From: Allopusillimonas soli | GTDB lineage: Bacteria > Pseudomonadota > Gammaproteobacteria > Burkholderiales > Burkholderiaceae_B | Reading direction: 5' to 3' | Assembly: GCF_004153445.1 (NCBI RefSeq) | Contig: NZ_SDQC01000009.1 | Location: 1 to 64,000, forward strand | DNA: 64,000 bases | Part shown: in pieces, positions 17,097-28,056 of the stretch | Layout: the number at the start of each line of letters is the position of its first letter | Position numbering within the stretch: position 1 is the stretch's first letter | The notes under the pieces: model-generated | Database searches by the model: none | The model's input: only the letters and a program-made list of their open reading frames with translations | Told to the model about the DNA's origin: nothing | Translations under genes and position numbers: made by a program

Positions 17097-17125
17097 TTGC
17101 TTGCAGCGCAGCAAAGGGGTAAATT
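17097..17125 (+). promoter_or_regulatory. sigma70-type promoter for the ilv operon
   Basis: TTGCTT (17097-17102), a 17-base spacer and TAAATT (17120-17125) lie after the TetR stop. Transcription would begin near 17132, giving a leader of about 310 bases before ilvI. An intrinsic terminator sits only about 50 bases into that leader. Confidence 0.5.
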
Positions 17126-17177
17126 AGCAGTCCTGGTTTGTTCAGCATCCCGAACTTATCATCCAAGGCACTGTTGC

Positions 17178-17200
17178 CCGGGCCATCCGCCCGGTTTTTT
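17178..17200 (+). terminator. intrinsic terminator in the ilv leader (possible attenuator)
   Basis: CCGGGC-CATCC-GCCCGG is followed directly by six T. It is downstream of the predicted ilv promoter and about 245 bases before ilvI. It could be an attenuator or the end of a short RNA. Alternatively it ends TetR-gene transcription if the promoter call is wrong. No ATG-initiated leader peptide rich in Ile, Leu or Val codons was found before it. Confidence 0.65.
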
Positions 17201-17443
17201 GCGCCTGCTTTACCTGCCGCTGGCCGCGTCACAAGCGTGTGTTGCCAAGGCTTCCGTTTCTACCTCCCGCGCTCCCAAGGGGCGTTCGTGCTGTGTTTCG
17301 ACGAGTGCGAGTCGGGTCGGCAAGGTGTCCGGGTGGATTGGCTCCGTGAGTCATGAAGCGCCGGATCATGTTGTCGAAGCCGAGTCCAGCTCAGGCTCCA
17401 AGGCCGGTCGGAATGCCCGCACTGGTCATGAAAGGAATACAAC
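17201..17443 (+). other. non-coding leader between the terminator and ilvI
   Basis: The 371-base gap 17073-17443 holds no convincing gene. After the promoter and terminator, this stretch has several GC-rich repeats of the CAAGG kind and could fold, but no frame has a start with an SD and family-like content. The ilvI SD (GAAAGGAA) closes it. Confidence 0.4.
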
Positions 17444-19165
17444 ATGGAACTCAATGGCGCCGACATCGTCGTGCGCTGCCTAGCCGAAGAGGGCGTTGAC
17501 CACGTCTTTGGCTATCCGGGCGGCGCCGTGCTGTACATCTACGACGCAATCTACAAGCAAGACAATTTCAAGCATATCCTGGTTCGGCATGAGCAGGCCG
17601 CGGTGCATGCCGCCGACGCGTACTCACGGTCCTCCGACAAGGTGGGCGTGGCGCTGGTCACCAGCGGCCCGGGGCTCACCAATGCGGTCACGGGCATTGC
17701 GACGGCCTATATGGATTCGATTCCAATGGTCATCATCAGCGGACAGGTTCCCACCCATGCCATCGGCGAGGATGCCTTCCAGGAGTGCGATACGGTGGGG
17801 ATCACGCGTCCCTGCGTCAAGCACAATTTTCTGGTGCGCGATGTCAAGGATCTGGCCGAGACCATGCGCCGGGCTTTCTACATTGCCCGCACTGGGCGGC
17901 CGGGGCCGGTGCTGGTCGACATCCCCAAGGACGTCACGGTGGCGACCTGCAAATATTCGGCGCGGCGCGGCGAAGTCCGCATGCGGTCCTATGCGCCGGT
18001 GTCCAAGGGCCACCATGGGCAGATCAAGAAGGCTGTCCAGATGCTGCTTGCGGCCGAACGGCCCATGATCTACGCCGGCGGCGGCGTAGTGCTGTCGGAC
18101 GCCGCCGAGGCGTTGCGCGAGCTGGTCGATCTGAGCGGGGCCCCGTGCACCACCACCCTCATGGGTCTGGGAGCGTATCCTGGCGGCGACGACAAGTTCG
18201 TGGGCATGCCAGGCATGCACGGCACCTTCGAGGCCAATATGGCCATGCAGAACTGTGATGTGCTTCTCGCGGTCGGCGCCCGTTTCGATGACCGTGTCAT
18301 CGGCAATCCGCGCCACTTTTCCCAGACGCCGCGCAAAATCGTTCACATTGATATCGACCCATCGTCCATCTCCAAGCGTGTGCGGGTCGATGTGCCTATC
18401 GTCGGCAATGTGAAGGATGTGCTGCAGGACATGAATACCCTGTACACCCAGGCCAGCGCCGATGCGCAGCCTGATGCGGCACGGCTGGCCAAATGGTGGG
18501 AGCAAATCAATACGTGGCGCGCCCGGCAATGCCTGGACTATGCCCGCTCCGATACGGTAATCAAGCCCCAGTTCGTCATCGAAACGCTGTGGGAGGTCAC
18601 CGGCGGCAATGCGTTTGTGACGTCGGACGTGGGCCAGCATCAGATGTGGGCGGCGCAATACTACCGCTTCAACCAGCCGCGTCGCTGGATCAACTCCGGT
18701 GGATTGGGCACCATGGGTGTGGGCCTGCCCTACGCGATGGGTGTGGAGATGGCGAATCCGGATGCCGACGTCGCCGTCATTACGGGCGAAGGCTCAATAC
18801 AGATGAACATTCAGGAGCTGTCCACCTGCAGCCAGTATCATATGCATCCGAAGATACTGTGCCTGAACAACCGCTACCTGGGTATGGTGCGCCAATGGCA
18901 GGAGATCGACTACGGTTCGCGCTATTCCGAATCGTATGTGGACGCCTTGCCGGACTTCGTCAAGCTGGTCGAAAGCTATGGCCATGTGGGTTTGCGCATT
19001 GACAAGCCGGCGGACGTCGAGCCGGCCATCCGCGAAGCCTTCACCAAGCACAAGAAGCGGCTCGTTTTTCTGGACTTCATCACGGACCAGACTGAGAATG
19101 TCTGGCCCATGGTGAAGGCGGGCAAGGGCCTGACCGAAATGCTGCTCGGTTCTGAAGACCTGTAA
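17444..19165 (+). CDS. ilvI: acetolactate synthase large (catalytic) subunit
   Basis: 573 residues, the full length of the catalytic subunit that condenses two pyruvates (or pyruvate and 2-oxobutyrate) in valine, leucine and isoleucine synthesis. Thiamine-diphosphate enzyme features: YPGGAVLYIYDAI, the catalytic Glu in RHEQAAVHAADAY near residue 49, the central FAD-binding domain (MLGLHG region replaced by GMPGMHGTFEANMAM) and the diphosphate motif ITGEGSIQMNIQEL ... LNNRYLGM. The motif has Glu where E. coli has Asp; I believe this is common in betaproteobacterial IlvI. ilvH follows after 10 bases. Confidence 0.97.
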   Translation: MELNGADIVVRCLAEEGVDHVFGYPGGAVLYIYDAIYKQDNFKHILVRHEQAAVHAADAYSRSSDKVGVALVTSGPGLTNAVTGIATAYMDSIPMVIISGQVPTHAIGEDAFQECDTVGITRPCVKHNFLVRDVKDLAETMRRAFYIARTGRPGPVLVDIPKDVTVATCKYSARRGEVRMRSYAPVSKGHHGQIKKAVQMLLAAERPMIYAGGGVVLSDAAEALRELVDLSGAPCTTTLMGLGAYPGGDDKFVGMPGMHGTFEANMAMQNCDVLLAVGARFDDRVIGNPRHFSQTPRKIVHIDIDPSSISKRVRVDVPIVGNVKDVLQDMNTLYTQASADAQPDAARLAKWWEQINTWRARQCLDYARSDTVIKPQFVIETLWEVTGGNAFVTSDVGQHQMWAAQYYRFNQPRRWINSGGLGTMGVGLPYAMGVEMANPDADVAVITGEGSIQMNIQELSTCSQYHMHPKILCLNNRYLGMVRQWQEIDYGSRYSESYVDALPDFVKLVESYGHVGLRIDKPADVEPAIREAFTKHKKRLVFLDFITDQTENVWPMVKAGKGLTEMLLGSEDL

Positions 19166-19175
19166 GGAGAACACA

Positions 19176-20787
<1,612 letters not shown>

Positions 20788-20797
20788 CCCGCTAGGC

Positions 20798-20859
20798 GAG
20801 AATGCCGTTGCGGAACACCTCCTCAGGATGAGGCGGCGTTCCGGCAGGACGGCATTCTC
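20798..20859. repeat. large nested hairpin after ilvC
   Basis: Three nested perfect stems: GAGAATGCCGT (20798-20808) with ACGGCATTCTC (20849-20859), CGGAAC (20811-20816) with GTTCCG (20838-20843), and CCTC (20821-20824) with GAGG (20830-20833). It starts 10 bases after the ilvC stop. There is no T run, so it may be an mRNA 3'-end protector or a bidirectional structural terminator. Confidence 0.6.
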
Positions 20860-20885
20860 CATTGCGCTGGGCTTTATTCTTCTTC

Positions 20886-20947
20886 GCGGCCCGGCATATC
20901 GACGCAGACAGAACGCTGTCGTGCTGCGTAACGATATGCCGGGCCGC
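20886..20947. repeat. second large hairpin with a 16-bp perfect outer stem
   Basis: GCGGCCCGGCATATCG (20886-20901) pairs perfectly with 20932-20947, and ACGCAG (20902-20907) pairs with CTGCGT (20924-20929) after a two-base bulge. It is followed on the plus strand by ATTTTCTAT, a weak T run. It separates ilvC from the heme receptor gene and could insulate the two transcription units. Confidence 0.6.
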
Positions 20948-21012
20948 ATTTTCTATGTGCCGCCTGCAGACTTATATCGATAAATTACTGGAAATTATTA
21001 ATTGATAATCTA

Positions 21013-21031
21013 AATGAAAACAATTATCATT
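21013..21031. promoter_or_regulatory. Fur box upstream of the heme receptor gene
   Basis: The 19-mer AATGAAAACAATTATCATT has AATGA/TCATT ends and matches the Fur consensus in most positions. A further GATAATC lies just upstream at 21004-21010. Position about 36 bases before the receptor ATG fits iron-dependent repression of the heme locus. Confidence 0.75.
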
Positions 21032-21066
21032 CTGTGGTTTGTCTTTATTATCATATGGAGAGTAGA

Positions 21067-23409
21067 ATGGCTGCCAAGGCATCGACGTGCGCAGGCCTGT
21101 GTCTGGTTTTCATCGCGGGCCATGCGTCCGCTCAGACCGCGGATCTCCCTGCGCAGCGCGCCGGCGACAGCCAGGCCGCCAGCAGCACCGCGCCTTCGGC
21201 CATCACCACTTTGTCGCCCTTGCTGGTCCAGGGGCAATTGCAAACCGAATTGCCTCCCGGCGCCACCATGACGACTCGCAGCCAACTCGACGACCGCAGT
21301 ATCGAAAGCTGGGAAGACTTTGCCCGGCGCGGGGAGCCGGGTGTCAATTACAGCCGGGATTCCGAAAGCGTGAACATCCGGGGCCAGGATGGCGACCGGG
21401 TTGTCACGCGTGTGGATGGCATACGCATCCCATGGCTGGACGATGGCGCGCGCGGCGAACGGGGCGGGCTGGCCACCATCAATTTCAATACGCTCTCCAG
21501 CGTCGATCTGGTTCGTGCGGCCGGCGGGGTTCAATCCGGCTCTTTGGTAGGGTACGTCGATCTGCGTACGCTGTCCCCCTCCGACTTGCTGCGCCCGGGA
21601 CACGATTTTGGTGCGCTGGTGAAAGGCAGCGCCGATACGGCTGACGACAGCCGCGGCATCGATGCGGCCCTGGCGGGTCGGGTGGGGCAGGGCGATACGA
21701 GCTGGCTGGTGCAGGCGGGCTACCGCCGCGGCCACGAATTGGAGAACATGGGCGACATGGACGGGCTGGGAAGCGACCGCGATGCGGCCGATCCGCTTCG
21801 TTTCATACAGCGCAACATTCTTGTCAAGCTACAGCACGATCTCAATCAGGAACACCGGATCGGGCTGAGTGCAGAGGCCTTCGAGCTGGAAAGCGACAGC
21901 CAGCGGCTCTTCGAGCAAGGCCCCGATACCTCCTACTATGCCGGCCAACACAACGCGTCCGAGAAGCAATCGCGCGAACGTGCCATTCTTTCCTATGACT
22001 TCCAGTCTGCGGCGTCCAAATCCGCGGTGCAAGCGGGCGAGGTCAAGGTGTACTGGCAACGCAGCAAGCTGGACGGCAGCACTGACGGCCTGCGCAAACC
22101 CGATCCGCGCGGCGATATCATGTTCGGCCCATTTCCCGCTGGCCAGGTCTATGGCTACGCGTACCCGTACGGGCCCTATGGACGCAGCAACACCGTCAAG
22201 GAAACCGGCTATGGCGCCCTCACCAGCTGGAACGGCTACCTGGATGCGGGAGCCGTGCAGCACCATTGGGCCGCAGGCGCCGAGTGGTATCACAACCGAA
22301 ACGAACAGGCTTCGTCGGGCTACGACAACTGCCCCGCCTTTCTCCTGCCCAATCCGCCAATGGGGCCGCGCAGCTGCGAATTCCTGCACACCAATCAGTC
22401 GGACATGCCCGAAGCGCGCGGCCATCAATGGTCGGCATGGGCGCAGGACGAAATTTCCTGGGAGCAAGGCCGTTACGCGCTCACACCGGCGCTGCGCTAC
22501 GATGCATATCGCCAATCGCCTCAGGGTGGTGGCGACTACAGCGCCAACCCCAATGCCGGCATAACCAATCTGTCGTCCAACAGCGGCCACCGCTTGTCTC
22601 CCTCCATCCTGGCCACTTACGCGCCGCGCGACACGCTTTCGTTCTATGCCCGCTACGGCTACGGCTACAAGGCTCCCTCGGCCACGCAGCTGTACATGAA
22701 CTATGGCGCTCCCGGTACCTACCTGCGGGTCGGCAACCCCGAGCTGAAGGCCGAGGTCAGCCATGGCTACGAGCTGGGCGTTGACGCTGGCGACGCCGAT
22801 CTGGGCGGTCATTTCAGCTTCTTCGACAACCGCTATCGCGATTACATCGACGCTGTGCCGCTTGCACCCGGATCCGATCAATGGAACCCCGCATGGGATG
22901 GCCAGTACCCATTTGGCGTCACCGCCAATATCAACCGCGCGCGGGTGCGTATCTATGGGATGGAGCTGAGCGGCCATTGGAATATTGACGAAAACTGGTT
23001 CACATGGGGCTCGTTGGCCTGGACTCACGGCCGCGATCTCAACGAAGACCGCTACCTGAATTCCGTGGCACCGCTCAAGGCCATTCTCGCGTTGGGATAC
23101 CGTACGCAGCAATGGGGCGCGCAGGCCATGACGACGTTGGTGAAGGCGCGCTCGCAGGTTGCGTATCCCGATCCCGATCCCGCGGTCAACAAGCCCGATT
23201 TCCAGGCACCGGGTTACGGGGTGGTTGACCTGACGGCGTGGTGGACGCCTCCCGCTATCAAGGGCTTGCGCGTGCAGGCTGGCATGTACAATGTATTCGA
23301 CAAAAAATACTGGAATGCACTGGACGTGCCAACCAACTACGCCAGGCCCATAGACTGGTACACGCAGCCCGGCCGCAGCCTGCGCCTGTCTGTATCGTAT
23401 CAGTACTGA
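21067..23409 (+). CDS. hmuR: TonB-dependent outer-membrane heme receptor
   Basis: 780 residues. Signal peptide to about residue 22 (HASAQ), plug domain with SVNIRGQDGDRVVTRVDGIR near 95-115, and a C-terminal beta barrel. The heme-receptor pair of motifs, FRAP-like YGYKAPSATQLY and NPDL-like VGNPELKAEVSHGYELG, is present about 40 residues apart. The last residue is Tyr in an aromatic-terminated beta strand (SVSYQY). It equals BhuR of Bordetella. ATG 21067 is preceded by GGAG. A Fur box precedes the gene; no hurI/hurR-like sigma/anti-sigma genes are found upstream. Confidence 0.92.
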   Translation: MAAKASTCAGLCLVFIAGHASAQTADLPAQRAGDSQAASSTAPSAITTLSPLLVQGQLQTELPPGATMTTRSQLDDRSIESWEDFARRGEPGVNYSRDSESVNIRGQDGDRVVTRVDGIRIPWLDDGARGERGGLATINFNTLSSVDLVRAAGGVQSGSLVGYVDLRTLSPSDLLRPGHDFGALVKGSADTADDSRGIDAALAGRVGQGDTSWLVQAGYRRGHELENMGDMDGLGSDRDAADPLRFIQRNILVKLQHDLNQEHRIGLSAEAFELESDSQRLFEQGPDTSYYAGQHNASEKQSRERAILSYDFQSAASKSAVQAGEVKVYWQRSKLDGSTDGLRKPDPRGDIMFGPFPAGQVYGYAYPYGPYGRSNTVKETGYGALTSWNGYLDAGAVQHHWAAGAEWYHNRNEQASSGYDNCPAFLLPNPPMGPRSCEFLHTNQSDMPEARGHQWSAWAQDEISWEQGRYALTPALRYDAYRQSPQGGGDYSANPNAGITNLSSNSGHRLSPSILATYAPRDTLSFYARYGYGYKAPSATQLYMNYGAPGTYLRVGNPELKAEVSHGYELGVDAGDADLGGHFSFFDNRYRDYIDAVPLAPGSDQWNPAWDGQYPFGVTANINRARVRIYGMELSGHWNIDENWFTWGSLAWTHGRDLNEDRYLNSVAPLKAILALGYRTQQWGAQAMTTLVKARSQVAYPDPDPAVNKPDFQAPGYGVVDLTAWWTPPAIKGLRVQAGMYNVFDKKYWNALDVPTNYARPIDWYTQPGRSLRLSVSYQY

Positions 23410-23469
23410 GCGCAGCCGCTCATAGGCTTCTCGTTTGAACATTATGGCAAGCATCAAGGAAATCCAGTC

Positions 23470-24516
23470 ATGAATACAGCCACTGCACAACAGGCGCAGT
23501 CACTGCGCGAGCGTTACACCCTGATCAAGGCAGAAAACCCCAAGGCGCGAATCCGCAACGTCGCCGAACAAATGGGTGTCACCGAGCTCGAGCTGGTTGC
23601 CGCCCAGTGCGGCGATATTAAAGCGCAGCGCCTCAAGGAGCCGGCCCAGGACATCCTCAAGGAGCTTGGCGCGCTGGGGCGTGTCATGGCCCTTACGCGC
23701 AACGAATGGGCTGTGCACGAACGCCATGGGCGCTACGAAGACGTAAGGGCGGGCAAGACCATGGGCATTGCGCTTGGGCCCGATATCGATCTGCGTCTGT
23801 TTTTCTCTGTATGGAAAAGCGTATGGGCCGTTGATGATGGTGGGCGGAAGAGTCTGCAGTTCTTCGACATGGCGGGCGGCGCGCTGCATAAGGTCTACGT
23901 CACTGACGAAACCGACACGGCCGCCTACGAGGCGCTTGTTGCCCGGTTTGTCGACCCGCAGGCCGAATGGCCGGAAATTGAATCGCTGCCGCCCGTCGAC
24001 GCCACGCCGGTTACCGAGGCGCCAGCCGCGCTGCGGGCAGACTGGCTTGCCATGCAGGATACCCATGAGTTCTTTGGCCTGCTCAAGAAGCATCAAGTGT
24101 CCAGGCTGACGGCATTGCGCGGCGTAGGCCCCGACCTTGCCCAGCAGATGCCCAACGATCTGGCCGAGCGCATGATCACGGACGTGGCCGGGCAATCCAT
24201 CCCGTTCATGTGCTTTGTGGGCAATCGCGGCATTGTCCAGATCCATTCCGGTCCCATCGCCAAGACACTACGCACCGGGCCATGGTTCAATATTCTCGAA
24301 CCGCATTTCAACCTGCATCTGAACACAGATGCCATCGACGCCACCTGGATCGTCAACCGGCCGACTTCCGATGGTTGGGTCACTTCGCTCGAGTGTTTTG
24401 CGGCCAATGGCGATCTCATCGCCCAGTTCTTCGGCGCACGCAAGCCCGGCGTGCCTGAGCTGACGAGCTGGCGCGAGCTGCTGGCGGGATACTGCACAGA
24501 GCCTCTCGCAGCGTGA
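23470..24516 (+). CDS. hmuS: HemS/HmuS-family heme utilisation protein
   Basis: 348 residues composed of two related halves, as in HemS/ChuS/BhuS. The opening helix LRERYTLIKAENPKARIRNVAEQMG is family-typical, and the second half repeats RWDxLxxxxEFFxLLKKH-like sequence (DTHEFFGLLKKHQVSRLTALR). It is cytoplasmic and either degrades heme or passes it to an oxygenase. It lies 60 bases after the receptor, with SD CAAGGAAA, and overlaps the next gene. Confidence 0.92.
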   Translation: MNTATAQQAQSLRERYTLIKAENPKARIRNVAEQMGVTELELVAAQCGDIKAQRLKEPAQDILKELGALGRVMALTRNEWAVHERHGRYEDVRAGKTMGIALGPDIDLRLFFSVWKSVWAVDDGGRKSLQFFDMAGGALHKVYVTDETDTAAYEALVARFVDPQAEWPEIESLPPVDATPVTEAPAALRADWLAMQDTHEFFGLLKKHQVSRLTALRGVGPDLAQQMPNDLAERMITDVAGQSIPFMCFVGNRGIVQIHSGPIAKTLRTGPWFNILEPHFNLHLNTDAIDATWIVNRPTSDGWVTSLECFAANGDLIAQFFGARKPGVPELTSWRELLAGYCTEPLAA

Positions 24517-25463
24517 TGATGCAGCCCGAACGCGCCCCGCATTTCCGCCATGCCCGGCGCTGCCCGCCGATCAGCCGTGCGTCGGGCGTTGTTTCGCGCT
24601 TGCTTGGCAGGCGCATGGTCCGTGCTCTGGGGTGCTGCCTTGGCCTTGCCATCGCGGCGGCCGCCATGCCAGCCCGGTCTGGGGATGCGCTGCCCTCTGA
24701 TACGCCGCAACGCGTGGTTACTCTGGGGGGCAGTGTCACGGAGATCGTATATGAGCTGGGGCAGGGCGATCGCCTGGTGGCCGTCGATGCTTCCAGCCTT
24801 TATCCGGAAGAAGCGACGGCCTTGCCCCAGGTTGGCTACTACCGCACCGTGCCGCTTGAAGGCGTGCTGTCCGTCAAGCCCGATCTCGTACTCGCGTCCG
24901 AGAACGCGGGCCCGCCGGAGGTGCTGCAGCGCCTGCAGTCCCTGGGGATCACGCTGTCGCAGGTATCGGACGGCCCTTCGCTCGACTCTCTGTATAAACG
25001 GATCGATCAGGTTGCCGGGGCGCTGCATGTGCCTGAGCAAGGGCAGGCCCTGTCGCGGCAGATACGCCAAGCGGTTCAAGCCGCCAGTCAGGCTGATGTG
25101 CCGTCCTTGCGCGCAGTGGTCATTGTGAATCGCACGGGACCCTTCATGGCGGCGGGCGAGGGCACCGCCGCCGGCGCCATGCTGGCGCTGGCCGGCCTGA
25201 CGAACGCCGCGGCGGGACACAAGGGCTACAAGCCGCTATCGGCCGAAGGCATGGCGGCCCTGCAGCCGGACATGATCATCACCACCACGACGTCCGCGCA
25301 AGGCATGGGCGGGCTGGACGCCGTTCGTGCCAAGGCCGGCATTGCCATGACACCCGCGGCCCGGTCAGGCCGCGTCATCGCCATGGACGATCTGCTCATT
25401 CTGGGAATAGGGCCGCGCGTAGCCCAGGCCATTGCGCAGCTCAAGCAGGCTGCCATGCGCTAA
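24513..25463 (+). CDS. hmuT: periplasmic heme-binding protein of the ABC importer
   Basis: Up to 316 residues with a class III binding fold: RVVTLGGSVTEIVYELGQGDRLVAVDASSLYP, then LPQVGYYRTVPLEGVLSVKPDLVLASE. The Tyr in VGYYRTV corresponds to the heme-ligand Tyr of HmuT-type proteins. A hydrophobic export signal precedes it (VRALGCCLGLAIAAAAM). The start is uncertain: GTG 24513 or ATG 24516/24519 overlap the hmuS stop but give a long Arg-rich leader; ATG 24615 gives a normal signal peptide and 282 residues. Confidence 0.9.
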   Translation: MMMQPERAPHFRHARRCPPISRASGVVSRLLGRRMVRALGCCLGLAIAAAAMPARSGDALPSDTPQRVVTLGGSVTEIVYELGQGDRLVAVDASSLYPEEATALPQVGYYRTVPLEGVLSVKPDLVLASENAGPPEVLQRLQSLGITLSQVSDGPSLDSLYKRIDQVAGALHVPEQGQALSRQIRQAVQAASQADVPSLRAVVIVNRTGPFMAAGEGTAAGAMLALAGLTNAAAGHKGYKPLSAEGMAALQPDMIITTTTSAQGMGGLDAVRAKAGIAMTPAARSGRVIAMDDLLILGIGPRVAQAIAQLKQAAMR

Positions 25464-25487
25464 GGCAACCGGATACGCCCAGTCATC

Positions 25488-26495
25488 ATGTTTTCAGCCA
25501 GTCGCAAACTGCCCCCCCAGCCTCTGCTGCTTGTGCTTGCAGCCTGTCTGGTCCTGGCGTTGTTGGCGGCCAGCGCAGGCGGGGCCGTGTCGATTCCCTG
25601 GCACAGCTTTCCGCGTTTGCTGCTCGGCCCGCTGCAGCCCGATGATCAGCTGCTGCACAACGTGCTCGTCGACATTCGTCTGCCACGCGTGCTCTTCAGC
25701 TCGTTGACCGGGGCCGCATTGGCCATCACGGGCGCGGCCATCCAGGCGCTGTTTCGCAATCCGCTTGCCGAGCCAGGCCTGGTGGGCATATCAGCCGGCG
25801 CGGCCCTGGGTGCGGTTTTTGCCATCGTCATCACTGCGGGCGGATATCTCGCCATTGCGTCGGCCGCCTTCACCGGCAGCCTGCTGGCCACGCTGCTCGC
25901 TTACGCAATCGGACGGCGCTACACCGGCGTTGCCGGCATTCTGCTTGCGGGCATTGCCATCAACACCGTATGCGGCAGCATCATCGGCGTGCTCACCTAT
26001 ATTGCCAACGATGCGCAACTGCGCGATCTGACCTTCTGGAGCATGGGCAGTCTGGCGGGGGCCAGTTGGCGCGTGCTTATCTGGACAGGGCCATGGACGG
26101 CGTTGCTGCTTGTTTATCTATGCCGCCAATGGCGCGTGCTCAATGCACTGCTGTTGGGAGAACGCGAGGCTGCGCACCTGGGTTTTGCGCTCAAGTCCAT
26201 ACGGCGCAAGTTGATCGTCGCCATTGCGCTTGTCATCGGTCCGCTGGTGGCGGTCACCGGAGGCATAGGCTTTGTCGGGCTGGTCGTGCCGCATGTTATG
26301 CGCATGATGCTTGGCGCGCACCATCGCTTTCTTCTTCCCGCGTCCATTCTGGGCGGCGCGCTGGTTCTTACGCTGGCCGACTGGCTTGCGCGTGTGCTGA
26401 TCAGCCCGGCCGAACTACCCATAGGGCTGGTGACCAGCCTGGTGGGGGGGCCATTTTTCTTCTGGCTGCTGCTGCGCGGCAGGGCGGCCATCTAG
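25488..26495 (+). CDS. hmuU: heme ABC transporter permease (FecCD family)
   Basis: 335 residues with about nine to ten membrane segments. FecCD hallmarks are RLPRVLFSSLTGAALAITGAAIQALFRNPLAEPGLVGISAGAALG (about residues 64-108), LAGIAINTVCGSIIG and the ATPase-contact loop GGIGFVGLVVPHVMRMMLG. It is 24 bases downstream of hmuT and forms the homodimeric channel with HmuV. Confidence 0.93.
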   Translation: MFSASRKLPPQPLLLVLAACLVLALLAASAGGAVSIPWHSFPRLLLGPLQPDDQLLHNVLVDIRLPRVLFSSLTGAALAITGAAIQALFRNPLAEPGLVGISAGAALGAVFAIVITAGGYLAIASAAFTGSLLATLLAYAIGRRYTGVAGILLAGIAINTVCGSIIGVLTYIANDAQLRDLTFWSMGSLAGASWRVLIWTGPWTALLLVYLCRQWRVLNALLLGEREAAHLGFALKSIRRKLIVAIALVIGPLVAVTGGIGFVGLVVPHVMRMMLGAHHRFLLPASILGGALVLTLADWLARVLISPAELPIGLVTSLVGGPFFFWLLLRGRAAI

Positions 26496-26502
26496 GCGGG
26501 CC

Positions 26503-27330
26503 ATGAGCAAGACTTTCGATATTCCCGCTGACGACGCCATTGGTGCGCTGACTGTGTCGGCACATCGCGCAGCGCGAGCCATACTCAGGCAGGCTACGCT
26601 GCGCATCCAGCCCGGAGAGGTCGTCAGCCTTCTGGGAGCGAACGGCGCGGGCAAATCCACGCTGCTTGCCTTGCTGGCCGGCGAGCTGCAGCCAGACGCA
26701 TCGACCGGCCCACCTTTTCTCAACGGCAGGGCGCTGAGCAGCCTGCATGCCGGCGAACAGGCGCGTGCCCGGGCAGTGCTGCCGCAGCGGCCCGAACTGT
26801 CCTTTGATTTCGATGTGGGCGAGGTCGTGGCCATGGGCGCCTACCCCTTTCCTGAGTGCGGCCAGGCCGACACGCATGGATTGGTTGTCCGCGCACTGGA
26901 ACTGGCCGATGTATCCCATCTTGCGCAGCGGCGCTATCTTGAACTGTCAGGCGGAGAGCAGCAGCGCGTGCATTTCGCGCGCGTGATTCTGCAGGTTCTG
27001 TGTCTGCGCGACAGCGACCCGTCTGGCCGCTACCTCCTGCTGGACGAACCCACGGCCAGCCTCGATCCCATGCATCAGCATGGATTGCTGCGCGCCGCAC
27101 GGTCGCTTGCCGCCAGCCAAGGCCTGGGCGTCCTGCTCATTCTGCATGACGTGAACCTGGCTGCACTCTGGAGCGATCGCATTGCGCTGCTGGCGGATGG
27201 CACGGTATTTGCCTGTGCTGATCCGAGTACAGTGCTGACGCCGGAGAACCTGCGTCGGGTATATGGCCTGGACGTGCATGTGATGGATCATCCCTTGCGC
27301 CCCGGCAAGCCGCTGATCGTCTTCGGCTAG
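26503..27330 (+). CDS. hmuV: heme ABC transporter ATP-binding protein
   Basis: 275 residues. Walker [12 protein letters not shown] near residues 44-54, signature [14 protein letters not shown], Walker [18 protein letters not shown] and switch [11 protein letters not shown]. The insertion with [12 protein letters not shown] before Walker B is typical of HmuV. It closes the receptor-to-ATPase locus seven bases after hmuU. The psd gene follows after 50 bases without a clear terminator between. Confidence 0.93.
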   Translation: MSKTFDIPADDAIGALTVSAHRAARAILRQATLRIQPGEVVSLLGANGAGKSTLLALLAGELQPDASTGPPFLNGRALSSLHAGEQARARAVLPQRPELSFDFDVGEVVAMGAYPFPECGQADTHGLVVRALELADVSHLAQRRYLELSGGEQQRVHFARVILQVLCLRDSDPSGRYLLLDEPTASLDPMHQHGLLRAARSLAASQGLGVLLILHDVNLAALWSDRIALLADGTVFACADPSTVLTPENLRRVYGLDVHVMDHPLRPGKPLIVFG

Positions 27331-27380
27331 GCAGGTTTCGATCAGGAAGCGGCATTATTTCGGTTATCCTTCGTCTTACG

Positions 27381-28052
27381 ATGAATATACCTCCCTATCC
27401 CCATCCTGTTATCGCCCGTGAGGGCTGGCCTTTTCTGGCCGGCATTGTCGCAGTGTCGATACTCGTCAGCTTCTGGTCGGGGCTGGCATCCATCCCGCTC
27501 TGGCTGCTGTCATTATTTGTCTTGCAGTTCTTTCGCGATCCGGCACGCACCGCGCCCGACGGTGAAAACATTGTTATTGCGCCCGCCGACGGCCGCATCG
27601 TCGCGGTCGAAGAGGTACGCGATCCATACGCCGAACGCGATGCGATCAAGGTCAGCGTGTTCATGAATGTATTCAACGTGCATTCCAATCGTTCGCCGGT
27701 CAACGGCACGGTCAGCGCGATGTCATATTTTGCCGGCCAGTTCTTCAATGCTTCGCTGGACAAGGCTTCTCTGGAAAACGAGCGCAATGCCATGGTTCTG
27801 CAGACGGCGCAGGGGCATGTCGTTACCTGCGTGCAGGTGGCTGGCCTCGTGGCCAAGCGCATACTATGCTATGTCAATACGGGCGACACGCTCTATGCAG
27901 GCCAGCGTTACGGCTTCATCCGCTTTGGGTCGCGTGTCGATGTCTATCTTCCGCCAGGATCGCGGCCCCGCGTGGCCATCGGCGACAAGGTCCAGGCAAC
28001 CAGCACAGTGCTGGCTGAGTTGCCCGCTGGTGTTCCTGGCAACAGCGAGTAG
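27381..28052 (+). CDS. psd: phosphatidylserine decarboxylase proenzyme (short form)
   Basis: 223 residues, the short archaeal-like type. Two hydrophobic N-terminal segments anchor it; family core motifs are [44 protein letters not shown] and the self-cleavage site [11 protein letters not shown], where the Ser becomes the pyruvoyl group. It makes phosphatidylethanolamine from phosphatidylserine. pssA follows after four bases, so the two steps are co-expressed. Confidence 0.95.
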   Translation: MNIPPYPHPVIAREGWPFLAGIVAVSILVSFWSGLASIPLWLLSLFVLQFFRDPARTAPDGENIVIAPADGRIVAVEEVRDPYAERDAIKVSVFMNVFNVHSNRSPVNGTVSAMSYFAGQFFNASLDKASLENERNAMVLQTAQGHVVTCVQVAGLVAKRILCYVNTGDTLYAGQRYGFIRFGSRVDVYLPPGSRPRVAIGDKVQATSTVLAELPAGVPGNSE

Positions 28053-28056
28053 GCCC

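Noticed and set aside
21829-23490. A 553-codon open frame opposite the heme receptor
   Set aside because: Antisense artefact without SD or recognisable domains.
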